A stretch of DNA of 64,000 nt from PRO6 sp035565775 (GTDB lineage Bacteria > Pseudomonadota > Alphaproteobacteria > Rhizobiales > Xanthobacteraceae): contig DATMRW010000021.1 in the NCBI GenBank assembly GCA_035565775.1, positions 186,001 to 250,000 on the forward strand, read 5' to 3'. The translations under genes and the position numbers were made by a program. The notes beneath the pieces are model-generated. The model searched no databases and was not told the DNA's origin. It saw nothing but the letters and a program-made list of their open reading frames with translations. Positions 44,550 to 51,832 of the stretch are shown piece after piece (within the stretch, counting starts at the first letter, position 1; every line of letters begins with the position of its first letter).

Positions 44550-45778
44550 CCGATCACTTTGACACGCAGGAAACCCGCGCACCCGAGGCCCGCGAAAACG
44601 ATCTGTTCACGCGGCTGCCGGATGTGCTTCGCGCCGCCACCCACGCCCCGGCCTATGCCGAGCGCTTCAAAGGCATCGACCTTGCGGGGGTGACGAGCCG
44701 GCGGGCGCTCGCCACATTGCCCCTGCTGCGCAAATCGGAACTGCCGGCGCTGCAGAAGGCGGCCCCGCCGTTCGGCGGCTTCGTGCCCGGCGCGCCCGGC
44801 GCGTTCGCGCGGCTGTTCACCTCTCCGGGGCCGATCTTCGAGCCGGAAGCGGCGCACGGCGATGTCTGGCGCGGCGCGCGGGCGCTGTTCGCCGCGGGCT
44901 TTCGCAAGGGCGACGTGGCGCTCAACACGTTCAGCTATCACCTCACGCCGGGCGGCTTCATCTTCGACGGCTCGGCCCGCTCGCTCGGCTGCGCCGTCAT
45001 CCCCGCCGGTCCCGGCAACACCGAGCAGCAGCTCGAGCTGATCGAAGCCTATCGGCCGGTGGCCTATTGCGGCACGCCGGACTTTTTGAAGATCTTGCTC
45101 GATGCCGCCGCGAGCGCCGGCCGCGACGCATCCTCAATCAAGCGCGCGCTGGTGTCCGGCGCGGCGTTCCCGCCGTCCCTGCAGGCGGAGATCAAGAGCC
45201 GCGGCGTCGATGCCTATCAGGCCTACGCCACCGCCGATCTCGGCTTCATCGCCTATGAGACGGGCGCGCGCGAGGGCCTCGTCGTGAACGAGGACCTGAT
45301 CATCGAGATCGTGCGCCCCGGCACCGGCGAGCCGGTGGCCGATGGCGAAGTCGGCGAGGTCGTCGTCACCTCGCTCGATCCGCACCATCCCCTGATCCGC
45401 TTCGCGCTCGGCGACCTCAGCGCGGTGCTCGCGGGGCAAAGCCCATGTGGCCGCACCAACATGCGCATCAAGGGCTGGATGGGCCGCGCCGACCAGACCA
45501 CCAAGGTCAAGGGCATGTTCGTGCGGCCCGAACAGATCGCCGACATCGCTGCCCGCCATCCCGAGCTGAAGAAGCTGCGCCTCGTTGTGACGCGCGAGGG
45601 CGAGAGCGACGCGATGACCTTGCGGGCGGAGACGGCGGCGGCGAATGAGGCGCTGGCGGCGGCCGTCAGCGACACGCTGCGCGCGGTGACGAAACTATCC
45701 GGCAAGGTCGAGCTGGTCGCGCCCGGCACGCTGGCGAACGACGGCAAGGTGATCGCCGACGAGCGCCCGGCGAGCTGA
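44546..45778 (+). CDS. Phenylacetate-CoA ligase-like AMP-binding protein
   Basis: This 410-aa protein belongs to the PaaK-like branch of AMP-forming ligases. The usual Ser/Thr/Gly phosphate loop is replaced by TSPGPIFEPE near residue 92, while YATADLGFIAYE, IRFALGDLSAV, GRADQTTKVKGMFVRPEQIA (two halves) and the C-terminal GTLANDGKVIADERP with the catalytic-type Lys are kept. GTG 44546 overlaps livF by GTGA. It may activate phenylacetate-type acids, or be a low-activity paralog because of the altered loop. Last gene of the system 3 operon, followed by a terminator. Confidence 0.82.
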   Translation: MTDHFDTQETRAPEARENDLFTRLPDVLRAATHAPAYAERFKGIDLAGVTSRRALATLPLLRKSELPALQKAAPPFGGFVPGAPGAFARLFTSPGPIFEPEAAHGDVWRGARALFAAGFRKGDVALNTFSYHLTPGGFIFDGSARSLGCAVIPAGPGNTEQQLELIEAYRPVAYCGTPDFLKILLDAAASAGRDASSIKRALVSGAAFPPSLQAEIKSRGVDAYQAYATADLGFIAYETGAREGLVVNEDLIIEIVRPGTGEPVADGEVGEVVVTSLDPHHPLIRFALGDLSAVLAGQSPCGRTNMRIKGWMGRADQTTKVKGMFVRPEQIADIAARHPELKKLRLVVTREGESDAMTLRAETAAANEALAAAVSDTLRAVTKLSGKVELVAPGTLANDGKVIADERPAS

Positions 45779-45791
45779 GACCGCCCGCAAC

Positions 45792-45827
45792 AAAAATCGC
45801 GCACCGCACAGGCGATGCGCGATTTTT
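45792..45827. terminator. Bidirectional terminator between the PaaK-like gene and msrB
   Basis: A 12-bp perfect stem AAAAATCGCGCA / TGCGCGATTTTT with a 12-nt loop. It serves both the plus-strand system 3 operon and the convergent msrB. Confidence 0.92.
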
Positions 45828-45841
45828 CTCAAAACAAGCCG

Positions 45842-46357
45842 TCAGGTCGCCGATGCCGGCGCGGGCACGAACTTGAGCGCCAAACCGTTCATGCAATAGC
45901 GCAGGCCGGTCGGCTTCGGCCCGTCGTCGAAGACGTGGCCGAGATGGCCGCCGCAGCGGCGGCAATGCACTTCGGTGCGGATCATGCCGTAGCTGGAATC
46001 GCGGCTCTCGCCGACGGCATTGTCCAGCGGCTGATAAAAGCTCGGCCAGCCGGTGCCGCTGTCATACTTCGTCTCCGAGGCGAACAGCGGCAGGTCGCAG
46101 CCGGCGCAGGCGAAGGTGCCCTTGCGATGTTCCTTGAGCAGCGGGCTGGTATAGGGCCGCTCGGTACCATGTTTGCGCAGCACGTCGAACTGCTCTTCGG
46201 AAAGCTGCTTGCGCCACTCTTCCGGCGTCTTCTCGATCTCGAACTTTGTCGTCTTGTCGGACGCCGCGGCGGCGAACGGAATGTGCAGCCCGCGCAGCGA
46301 CACGAGCGCGCCGATCGCGGCAGCCGAGATCAGAAACATGCGGCGGTCGATCATCAT
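45842..46357 (-). CDS. msrB: Peptide-methionine (R)-S-oxide reductase MsrB, exported form
   Basis: This 171-aa enzyme repairs Met-R-sulfoxide in proteins. An N-terminal Tat-like or Sec signal (DRRMFLISAAAIGALV, about residues 4-20) indicates periplasmic location. The catalytic domain has CAGC and CRRC (four zinc Cys), GTGWPSFY, VHCRRCGGHLGHVF and the catalytic Cys in RYCMNGLALKF. The start at ATG 46357 has GAGGGAG with a 6-nt spacer. Confidence 0.94.
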   Translation of the reverse strand: MMIDRRMFLISAAAIGALVSLRGLHIPFAAAASDKTTKFEIEKTPEEWRKQLSEEQFDVLRKHGTERPYTSPLLKEHRKGTFACAGCDLPLFASETKYDSGTGWPSFYQPLDNAVGESRDSSYGMIRTEVHCRRCGGHLGHVFDDGPKPTGLRYCMNGLALKFVPAPASAT

Positions 46358-46465
46358 GGCAGGCTCCCTCAATGCCGCGGCGCGCGGCAATGCGCGCAAG
46401 CGAATCCCGCCTCATATGTCGCAACGGCGGCCCGCCGATGCCACTCACATTGTTGCGAGCCGGCG

Positions 46466-47830
46466 CTAGCGCCCCGATGCCGCAGCGCGGCGCGCCTCGC
46501 GATGCGCCTTGCGCTCGCGCGCGTTTTCCCGGCTGCGGGCCACCGCACCGAGCGTCCTCGCCTGCCCGCGCATCCAGAGATTGGCGAACTGCGCCGCCGC
46601 CCGCCCGGCCATGCCGCCCGCCCACACGAGTTCGAACGGCGACAACAGCTTCCAGCGATCGTCGCCGTGCAGAATGCCGCGCGAGACCAGCAGCGCTGCC
46701 ATCGCCGAGGTCGCCATGCCCTGACGGCCGAAACCGCTCGCGATCCACAGGCCGCGCCGGAACTCGCCGACCTGCGGCATGCCGTGGACGGTTTCGCCGG
46801 TCGCCCCGCCAAAAGTTTCCTCGATCGTCACCGGGCCGAGCGCGGGATAGGTTTTGCGGATGCGCTCCGCAATCGCTCGCGCAAACTTCTTCGGCTCCAT
46901 CGCCCAGGTCGTCTCCGGGCTGGCCCAGAGCAGCCGGTCGCCGTCCACGACGCGGTAATGATCGATCTTCGCAGTGTCGGTCACCGATCCGCCGAACCGT
47001 ATCGCCTCCTGCATTTTTTCGCCCAGCGGCGCGGTGAGCGCGCCGTAGCGCCACACCGGCGTCAGGGTGGCGGCAAGGCGCGGAAACGGCGCGCCAAGGT
47101 GGACATTGCCGGCAAGCACGAGGTGGTCGGCGCGCATCCGCGCCAGCGGCGTCGCGATCCGCTTGCGGATGCCGGCATAGTCGATGCCGACCACCGGCGT
47201 ATCCTCGTAGATGCGCGCGCCTGCGAGCCGCGCAAGTTCCGTCAGGTGCTCAAGATAGGCGCGGTCGTCGACCTGAAACGCCGAGGGGAAATGCATCGCG
47301 TGGAAATAGCGCCGCGTCCGCAGCACGTCGCGAACCTGATCGGCCTGCCAGCCCTCGACATCGGCGCCGAAAAGCTCGCCCAAAATTTCCAGCCGCCGCA
47401 CCAACTCGTCGCCGTGGTCGACATGGGAGACCTCCAGCGCGCCGTCCACCCGCCGCAGCCGCGGGTCCTTCGAGACCGCGGCGATATGCCGGACCAGCGC
47501 CATGCCGCCCACCGACAGGCCCCAGATCTCGCGCGCCGCGTCGATCCCGACCCGGCTTATGACGGTCTCGATCGCCGCGCCAAAGCCGGGCAGCACCGAG
47601 CCGAGCTGATGGCCAGAGGCATTCCAGCCGATCTGCCGCGCTTCCAGCACAGCCACCGACGCGCCTTTGCGCGCCACTTCAAGCGCGATGGTGAGGCCGG
47701 CGAGGCCGCCGCCGACGATGCAGACATCCACGTCGCGATCGATCGTCAGGCGCCGCCGCTCGCTCGGCCCCGCGCTGGCGGGGCCTTCGGATTTGTTCGG
47801 GGCCGATGTTTGCGTCATGATCCCTGTCAT
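46466..47830 (-). CDS. FAD-dependent oxidoreductase (DAO family, gamma-glutamylputrescine oxidase-like)
   Basis: This 454-aa flavoprotein has the dinucleotide-binding VDVCIVGGGLAGLTIALEVA motif near residue 34, then ARQIGWNASGHQLGSVLPGF, and C-terminal ETVHGMPQVGEFRRGLWIASGF (two halves) followed by GRQGMATSA. These fit DadA/PuuB-type amine or amino acid oxidases. ATG 47830 and ATG 47818 are both possible starts. The exact substrate is unknown. It is divergent from the SixA-type gene. Confidence 0.83.
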   Translation of the reverse strand: MTGIMTQTSAPNKSEGPASAGPSERRRLTIDRDVDVCIVGGGLAGLTIALEVARKGASVAVLEARQIGWNASGHQLGSVLPGFGAAIETVISRVGIDAAREIWGLSVGGMALVRHIAAVSKDPRLRRVDGALEVSHVDHGDELVRRLEILGELFGADVEGWQADQVRDVLRTRRYFHAMHFPSAFQVDDRAYLEHLTELARLAGARIYEDTPVVGIDYAGIRKRIATPLARMRADHLVLAGNVHLGAPFPRLAATLTPVWRYGALTAPLGEKMQEAIRFGGSVTDTAKIDHYRVVDGDRLLWASPETTWAMEPKKFARAIAERIRKTYPALGPVTIEETFGGATGETVHGMPQVGEFRRGLWIASGFGRQGMATSAMAALLVSRGILHGDDRWKLLSPFELVWAGGMAGRAAAQFANLWMRGQARTLGAVARSRENARERKAHREARRAAASGR

Positions 47831-48011
47831 AAGACCTTTTTATCGTGGAGGGAACGTGGGGGCGACGCACAACACCGTTTGCCGGCTTGTTCTGACAGCC
47901 CGCCTTGACTATGCCGCTGACGACCCTTCGCATAGGGCTGCAATTTTCTGCAGCCGCTCCCAAATTTTGGCTCCTGATCGTCAGTCCTGATCACGGCCGC
48001 GACAGAACCCG

Positions 48012-48557
48012 ATGGAAAATTTTGCCATGCGCCGCTTGATGCTTCTGCGCCACGCCAAGACCGAACGGGACAGCCCGACCGGGCGCGACCGCGACCGCCG
48101 CCTCGACGAGCGCGGCCGCGTCGATGCCGGCGTCATCGGCGACTGGATGGTGCGGCACTCGGCGCTGCCGGACCGCGTCCTCGTCTCCACCGCGGTACGC
48201 ACGCGCGAGACCTGGGACCTGCTGCCAGAAGCGATCCGCCGCATCCCGGTGGAGCACGTCGGCGAATTGTACATGGCAGAGCCGTCCGACATTCTCGAAG
48301 TTATCCACACAGTTCAGGACGAGCCGAGGCGCCTTTTGATCATCGCGCACAATCCGGGCCTGCACGAGATCGCGGTGGCGCTGACCAAGCACGGCGACGC
48401 GGCTGCCCGCCACGAGTTGAACCGCAACCTGCCGACCAGCGGCCTTTTGACCATCGCCCTGCCGGTCAAGAGCTGGGATGAGGTGTCCCTGCATACCGGC
48501 ACGCTCGAGCAGTTCGTCACCCCGAAGCTCTTGCGCGGGCAGGCCGGCGCGGACTGA
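48012..48557 (+). CDS. sixA: SixA-type histidine phosphatase
   Basis: This 181-aa phosphatase of the histidine phosphatase superfamily has the RHG-like motif MLLRHAKTERD near residue 10, then STAVRTRETWDLL, GELYMAEPSDILEVI and LLIIAHNPGLHEIA with the second catalytic His. SixA dephosphorylates phosphohistidine, for example on HPt or PTS proteins. An orphan HPt gene lies about 8 kb away, but no link is shown. Start ATG 48012; an inner ATG at 48027 is also possible. Confidence 0.85.
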   Translation: MENFAMRRLMLLRHAKTERDSPTGRDRDRRLDERGRVDAGVIGDWMVRHSALPDRVLVSTAVRTRETWDLLPEAIRRIPVEHVGELYMAEPSDILEVIHTVQDEPRRLLIIAHNPGLHEIAVALTKHGDAAARHELNRNLPTSGLLTIALPVKSWDEVSLHTGTLEQFVTPKLLRGQAGAD

Positions 48558-48630
48558 CCGCCGCCGGGAACAGGGACATCGCCAATTTATGCGAGTTGTG
48601 CCACCATGGCGGAACACCATGGAGGCTGCG

Positions 48631-49056
48631 ATGTTCAAGTCCATCCTCTTGCCGCTCGACCTTGCCGATATCGAGGTGGCGAAACCGGCCATCGCCAATG
48701 CGGTGATGCTCGCCGAGGCATCGGGCGGCACCATCCGCCTGCTCAACGTGATGGCGATCACGCCCCTGATGATGGCGGAATACGTCCCAGCGAACTTCGA
48801 CGAGGAACAGCAGCGCGCGGCCGAGGACATGCTGGCCGAGGTCGCGGCCGAGATCGACTTCGATCAGGCCCGCATTTCGACCGTCGTTCGCCAAGGCGGG
48901 ATCTATCACGAGATTCTGGAAGAAGCGGCGGCGTCGTACGTCGACCTGATCGTGATGCCCTCGCACCGGCCGGCGATGAAAACCTACTTCCTCGGCTCCA
49001 ATGCCGGCCACGTCGTGCGTTACGCCACCTGCTCGGTGCTGGTGGTGCGCACCTGA
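48631..49056 (+). CDS. Universal stress protein (UspA family)
   Basis: This 141-aa single-domain Usp has KSILLPLDLADIEVAKPAI at the start, the VDLIVMPSHRPAMKTYFLGS region and the C-terminal SNAGHVVRYATCSVLVVR stretch. The Gly-rich ATP loop is partly altered (MPSHR in place of the common G-x2-G start), as in UspF/G-like members, so nucleotide binding is uncertain. The ATG at 48631 has GGAGG with a 5-nt spacer. It is convergent with the next gene. Confidence 0.85.
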   Translation: MFKSILLPLDLADIEVAKPAIANAVMLAEASGGTIRLLNVMAITPLMMAEYVPANFDEEQQRAAEDMLAEVAAEIDFDQARISTVVRQGGIYHEILEEAAASYVDLIVMPSHRPAMKTYFLGSNAGHVVRYATCSVLVVRT

Positions 49057-49060
49057 CGCC

Positions 49061-49675
49061 TCATGGCAAGAGGTGCTGCGGCAGGTCGTCGGGGGTGTAT
49101 TTCACCGGCCGGTTCCGCCGCATGAAGCCGCCGATCTGCCACACGAAGACGCCGATCAAAAACACCAGGAACAGCGCGCCCGAATAGCTCCCGGACATCA
49201 CCGCGCGCGCCAGCAGGCCCAGAATCGCCACGGCGACGAGGCCGAGCACCAGGGTCGCGAGCTGGAACACCCACGGCAGCAGCCCGCCCTCGAGCAGCAC
49301 GCGCCCGCCGGCCGCGCCGATGCGGCGGTGCAGTTCGGTGATGAAGGCGCGGTAGCCGTCGTTCTGCGGCTCGACCAGCGCGACGCTCCGCCAGGTGGTG
49401 GAGACGACGATGACGTGCTGGCCGGTGCGGCTCCAGATGTCGGTGCGATAGCGGTTCGACTGCATCGACACCGGCCGATAGGACATGCGGACCATCGCGA
49501 TGTCCTCATAGGCCCATTCGCCGGTGCGGCGGCCCGCCTGCCAGGCCATCGTCTGCGGCCGCAGTTCGAAGAAGCAGGCGCCGCCGATCAGCGACGGCTT
49601 GTACTGGTAGGTGAGCGGCGCATCCGGGTCGATGTCGTCCGAAGCTGGAGCAGCGGCGGCGCTGGTTGTCGTCAC
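49061..49675 (-). CDS. Hypothetical membrane protein with C-terminal helices
   Basis: This 204-aa protein has a soluble N-terminal part (about 1-135) with conserved-looking YKPSLIGGACFFELRP, then two membrane helices (about 136-160 and 165-187) and a short basic tail (MRRNRPVKYTPDDLPQHLL). It stands alone on the minus strand with no operon partner. No family recognised with confidence. Confidence 0.7.
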   Translation of the reverse strand: MTTTSAAAAPASDDIDPDAPLTYQYKPSLIGGACFFELRPQTMAWQAGRRTGEWAYEDIAMVRMSYRPVSMQSNRYRTDIWSRTGQHVIVVSTTWRSVALVEPQNDGYRAFITELHRRIGAAGGRVLLEGGLLPWVFQLATLVLGLVAVAILGLLARAVMSGSYSGALFLVFLIGVFVWQIGGFMRRNRPVKYTPDDLPQHLLP

Positions 49676-49833
49676 GGCGGTTCAGGTCCCTCGGTTCAGC
49701 GGTCGTTTCCGGGGCGACAATAGCCGGAAGACGACATTGCGGCGTCATCTATTTGCCGCATCTTGATTTGCGCCGCCCGATGCAGCCGCTTATGACAATC
49801 GGGCACAGTTTCCACGAAACCGGCAAGGTCGGC

Positions 49834-50304
49834 ATGCCCGCGAAGACCGTTTTTCCCCCGCTGATGATCTTTACCACGGCAATCGTGCTGGGGCTGCTGC
49901 TGGCGCTGGCGGTGCATATCGTGGCGGTGCGCCTCGGCCTCGACCTCGGCGGCATCTGGACCAGCGGCCCGGACGGGCTGATGCCGGCAAGCGCCGCCGC
50001 GGCCTGGTGGCTGGTTGCAACCGTCGGCTTCGTGAGCAGCTACGTCACCACCTCGATCATGAGCGGCGCGGCATCGGGCCGCATCCCGCCGCGGATCCGG
50101 CAACTGTTCGTCGTCGCCGTCGTCATCATCCTCGCCGCGGCCGGTCCGGCTGCCTCCGGCGGCGGCGCTAACCGTTCCACCGCCTCTGCCGTCATCGCCG
50201 GGCTCGCCGCGCTATCCCTCGGCGCGGTCATGGCTTTTTGCGGCGCATGGTTCGCGCTGCGGACCAAACGGGGCAGCCGCGAGTTCCGCCGCGACGGAAC
50301 GTGA
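49834..50304 (+). CDS. Hypothetical small polytopic membrane protein
   Basis: This 156-aa protein has about four hydrophobic segments (near residues 5-30, 50-70, 88-110 and 120-140 of the 156-aa form). The frame opens upstream at 49666, but ATG 49834 has AAGG with a 5-nt spacer, and starts at 49780 and 49792 are also possible. No catalytic motif or family is recognised. It may be an integral membrane regulator or small transporter subunit, but nothing in the sequence shows which. Confidence 0.55.
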   Translation: MPAKTVFPPLMIFTTAIVLGLLLALAVHIVAVRLGLDLGGIWTSGPDGLMPASAAAAWWLVATVGFVSSYVTTSIMSGAASGRIPPRIRQLFVVAVVIILAAAGPAASGGGANRSTASAVIAGLAALSLGAVMAFCGAWFALRTKRGSREFRRDGT

Positions 50305-50691
50305 GCGGCCGCAAATCATTGCAATAAATGTTCACTCGCGATGCCAGAAAAGTCTGCGAACTGATGCCGCGGCCCACTGGTGCTGCTGCGGTTCGGGCGC
50401 TATGTTCCGGCCGAAACCAACCGGAGCGCGTCCGTGCTCCGGCGATTGATCCAGCGTTGCAGGGTAAGCCGACGGCATTCCGCCATCCCATGACCGCCCG
50501 GTTCGGGGAGAGGATGCGGCGTGGCCACAACCGCTCGCTTTTTCCAATCGGGATTTCGAACCGGCTGCATAAAGGCCTTATTTTGACCTATGAGTTGGCG
50601 AGATGAGTGCGCTCGTGAGACCCGATGCAGCCCTGTGTAACCTGTGGCCTCTGTCGGCGCGACAGTCCAACGTGCCCGGCCGGGAGGTATG
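50305..50691. other. Intergenic region with a possible short leader ORF
   Basis: No full gene is supported in these 387 bases. A 29-codon ORF at 50603-50692 (starts ATGAGT, ends TGATG shared with the next start) is discussed as a finding. Promoter elements are not obvious. Confidence 0.5.
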
Positions 50692-51747
50692 ATGCATCGA
50701 GTTCTGACCGCGGCTAAGCGCGGCTTTACGGATTACGTCGGCTGGAAACGGGTCGGCATCGCAGCCAGTATCGCCATCATCATTTTCGCGGTGATGACGC
50801 TGTTCAACACGCTCAAGGGCGTTGATGCAGCGGTGATCCTCACGGCGATGTCGGCGATGACCGCGGGCCAGGTTGCGCTCGCTGCGCTCTGCGTCGTCTG
50901 CGCGTTCTTCACGCTGACCTTCTACGACCTGTTTGCGCTGCGCACGATCGACAAGGACCACGTGCCCTACCGGGTCGCGGCGCTGGCGAGCTTCACCAGC
51001 TACACCATCGGCCACAACATCGGCGCGACCGTCTTCACGGGCGGCGCGATCCGCTTCCGGATCTATTCGGACTGGCGGCTGAATGCGATCGACGTCGCAA
51101 AAATCTGCTTCCTCTCCGGCCTCACCTTCTGGCTCGGCAACATGTTCGTGCTCGGCATCGGCCTTGCCTGGCACCCGGAAGCCGCCAACTCCATTGACCT
51201 TCTGCCCACCGAGATCAACCGCCTGATCGGCCTTGCCTGCGTCGCCGGCATCGTCGGCTATCTCGTATGGCTGAAAATGGCCCCGCGCCAGCTCGGCAAG
51301 AACGGCTGGAAAGTGAACCTGCCGTCGGCGCCGTTGACGCTGCTGCAGATCCTGATCGGCGTGATCGATCTCGGCTTCTGCGCGCTGGCGGTCTACATCC
51401 TGATGCCGGCCTCGCCGCACATCGATTTCATCTCGCTGGCGGTGGTGTTCATCCTTTCGACCCTGCTCGGCTTCGCCAGCCATGCGCCGGGCAGCCTCGG
51501 CGTGTTCGATGCGGCGATGCTGCTGGCCCTGCCGCAATTCGGCAAGGAGGATCTGCTCGCCACGCTGCTGATGTTCCGGCTGCTCTATTTCGTCATCCCG
51601 TTCGCGCTGTCGATCACCATCATGGGCACGCGCGAATTGTGGCTGAGCGTGCTGCGCCCGAACTATTTGCGGCGCAAGGCCGGGTGCGCCGCCGCCAAAG
51701 GCGCCGCCCTCGCCCCCTCGGTGCAGAAGAGCCAGCATCACCACTGA
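50692..51747 (+). CDS. YbhN/MprF-type polytopic membrane protein (UPF0104, LPG synthase TM domain)
   Basis: This 351-aa protein has about 8-9 helices and matches the membrane (flippase) domain of MprF-like proteins. The conserved SYTIGHNIGATVFTGGAIRF stretch near residue 102 and SHAPGSLGVFDAAMLLAL near 262 are good landmarks. It has no aminoacyl-lysine synthase domain. ATG 50692 has GGGAGG four bases upstream; the ATG at 50689 is too close. It probably moves lipids or lipid-linked sugars across the inner membrane. It is likely cotranscribed with the SGNH hydrolase gene 85 bp downstream. Confidence 0.82.
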   Translation: MHRVLTAAKRGFTDYVGWKRVGIAASIAIIIFAVMTLFNTLKGVDAAVILTAMSAMTAGQVALAALCVVCAFFTLTFYDLFALRTIDKDHVPYRVAALASFTSYTIGHNIGATVFTGGAIRFRIYSDWRLNAIDVAKICFLSGLTFWLGNMFVLGIGLAWHPEAANSIDLLPTEINRLIGLACVAGIVGYLVWLKMAPRQLGKNGWKVNLPSAPLTLLQILIGVIDLGFCALAVYILMPASPHIDFISLAVVFILSTLLGFASHAPGSLGVFDAAMLLALPQFGKEDLLATLLMFRLLYFVIPFALSITIMGTRELWLSVLRPNYLRRKAGCAAAKGAALAPSVQKSQHHH

Positions 51748-51832
51748 GAGAGCAAAGCGGCCGGTTCCTCACATTTTTGCCCCAACATTGCGGTCAATGG
51801 CGGCATCCACCATCACCCGCGAGTAATCTTCA

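Noticed and set aside
45815..47908. A 697-codon plus-strand frame opposite msrB and the FAD oxidoreductase
   Set aside because: The minus strand encodes unmistakable MsrB and DAO proteins. The plus frame is low-complexity Arg/Ala/His.
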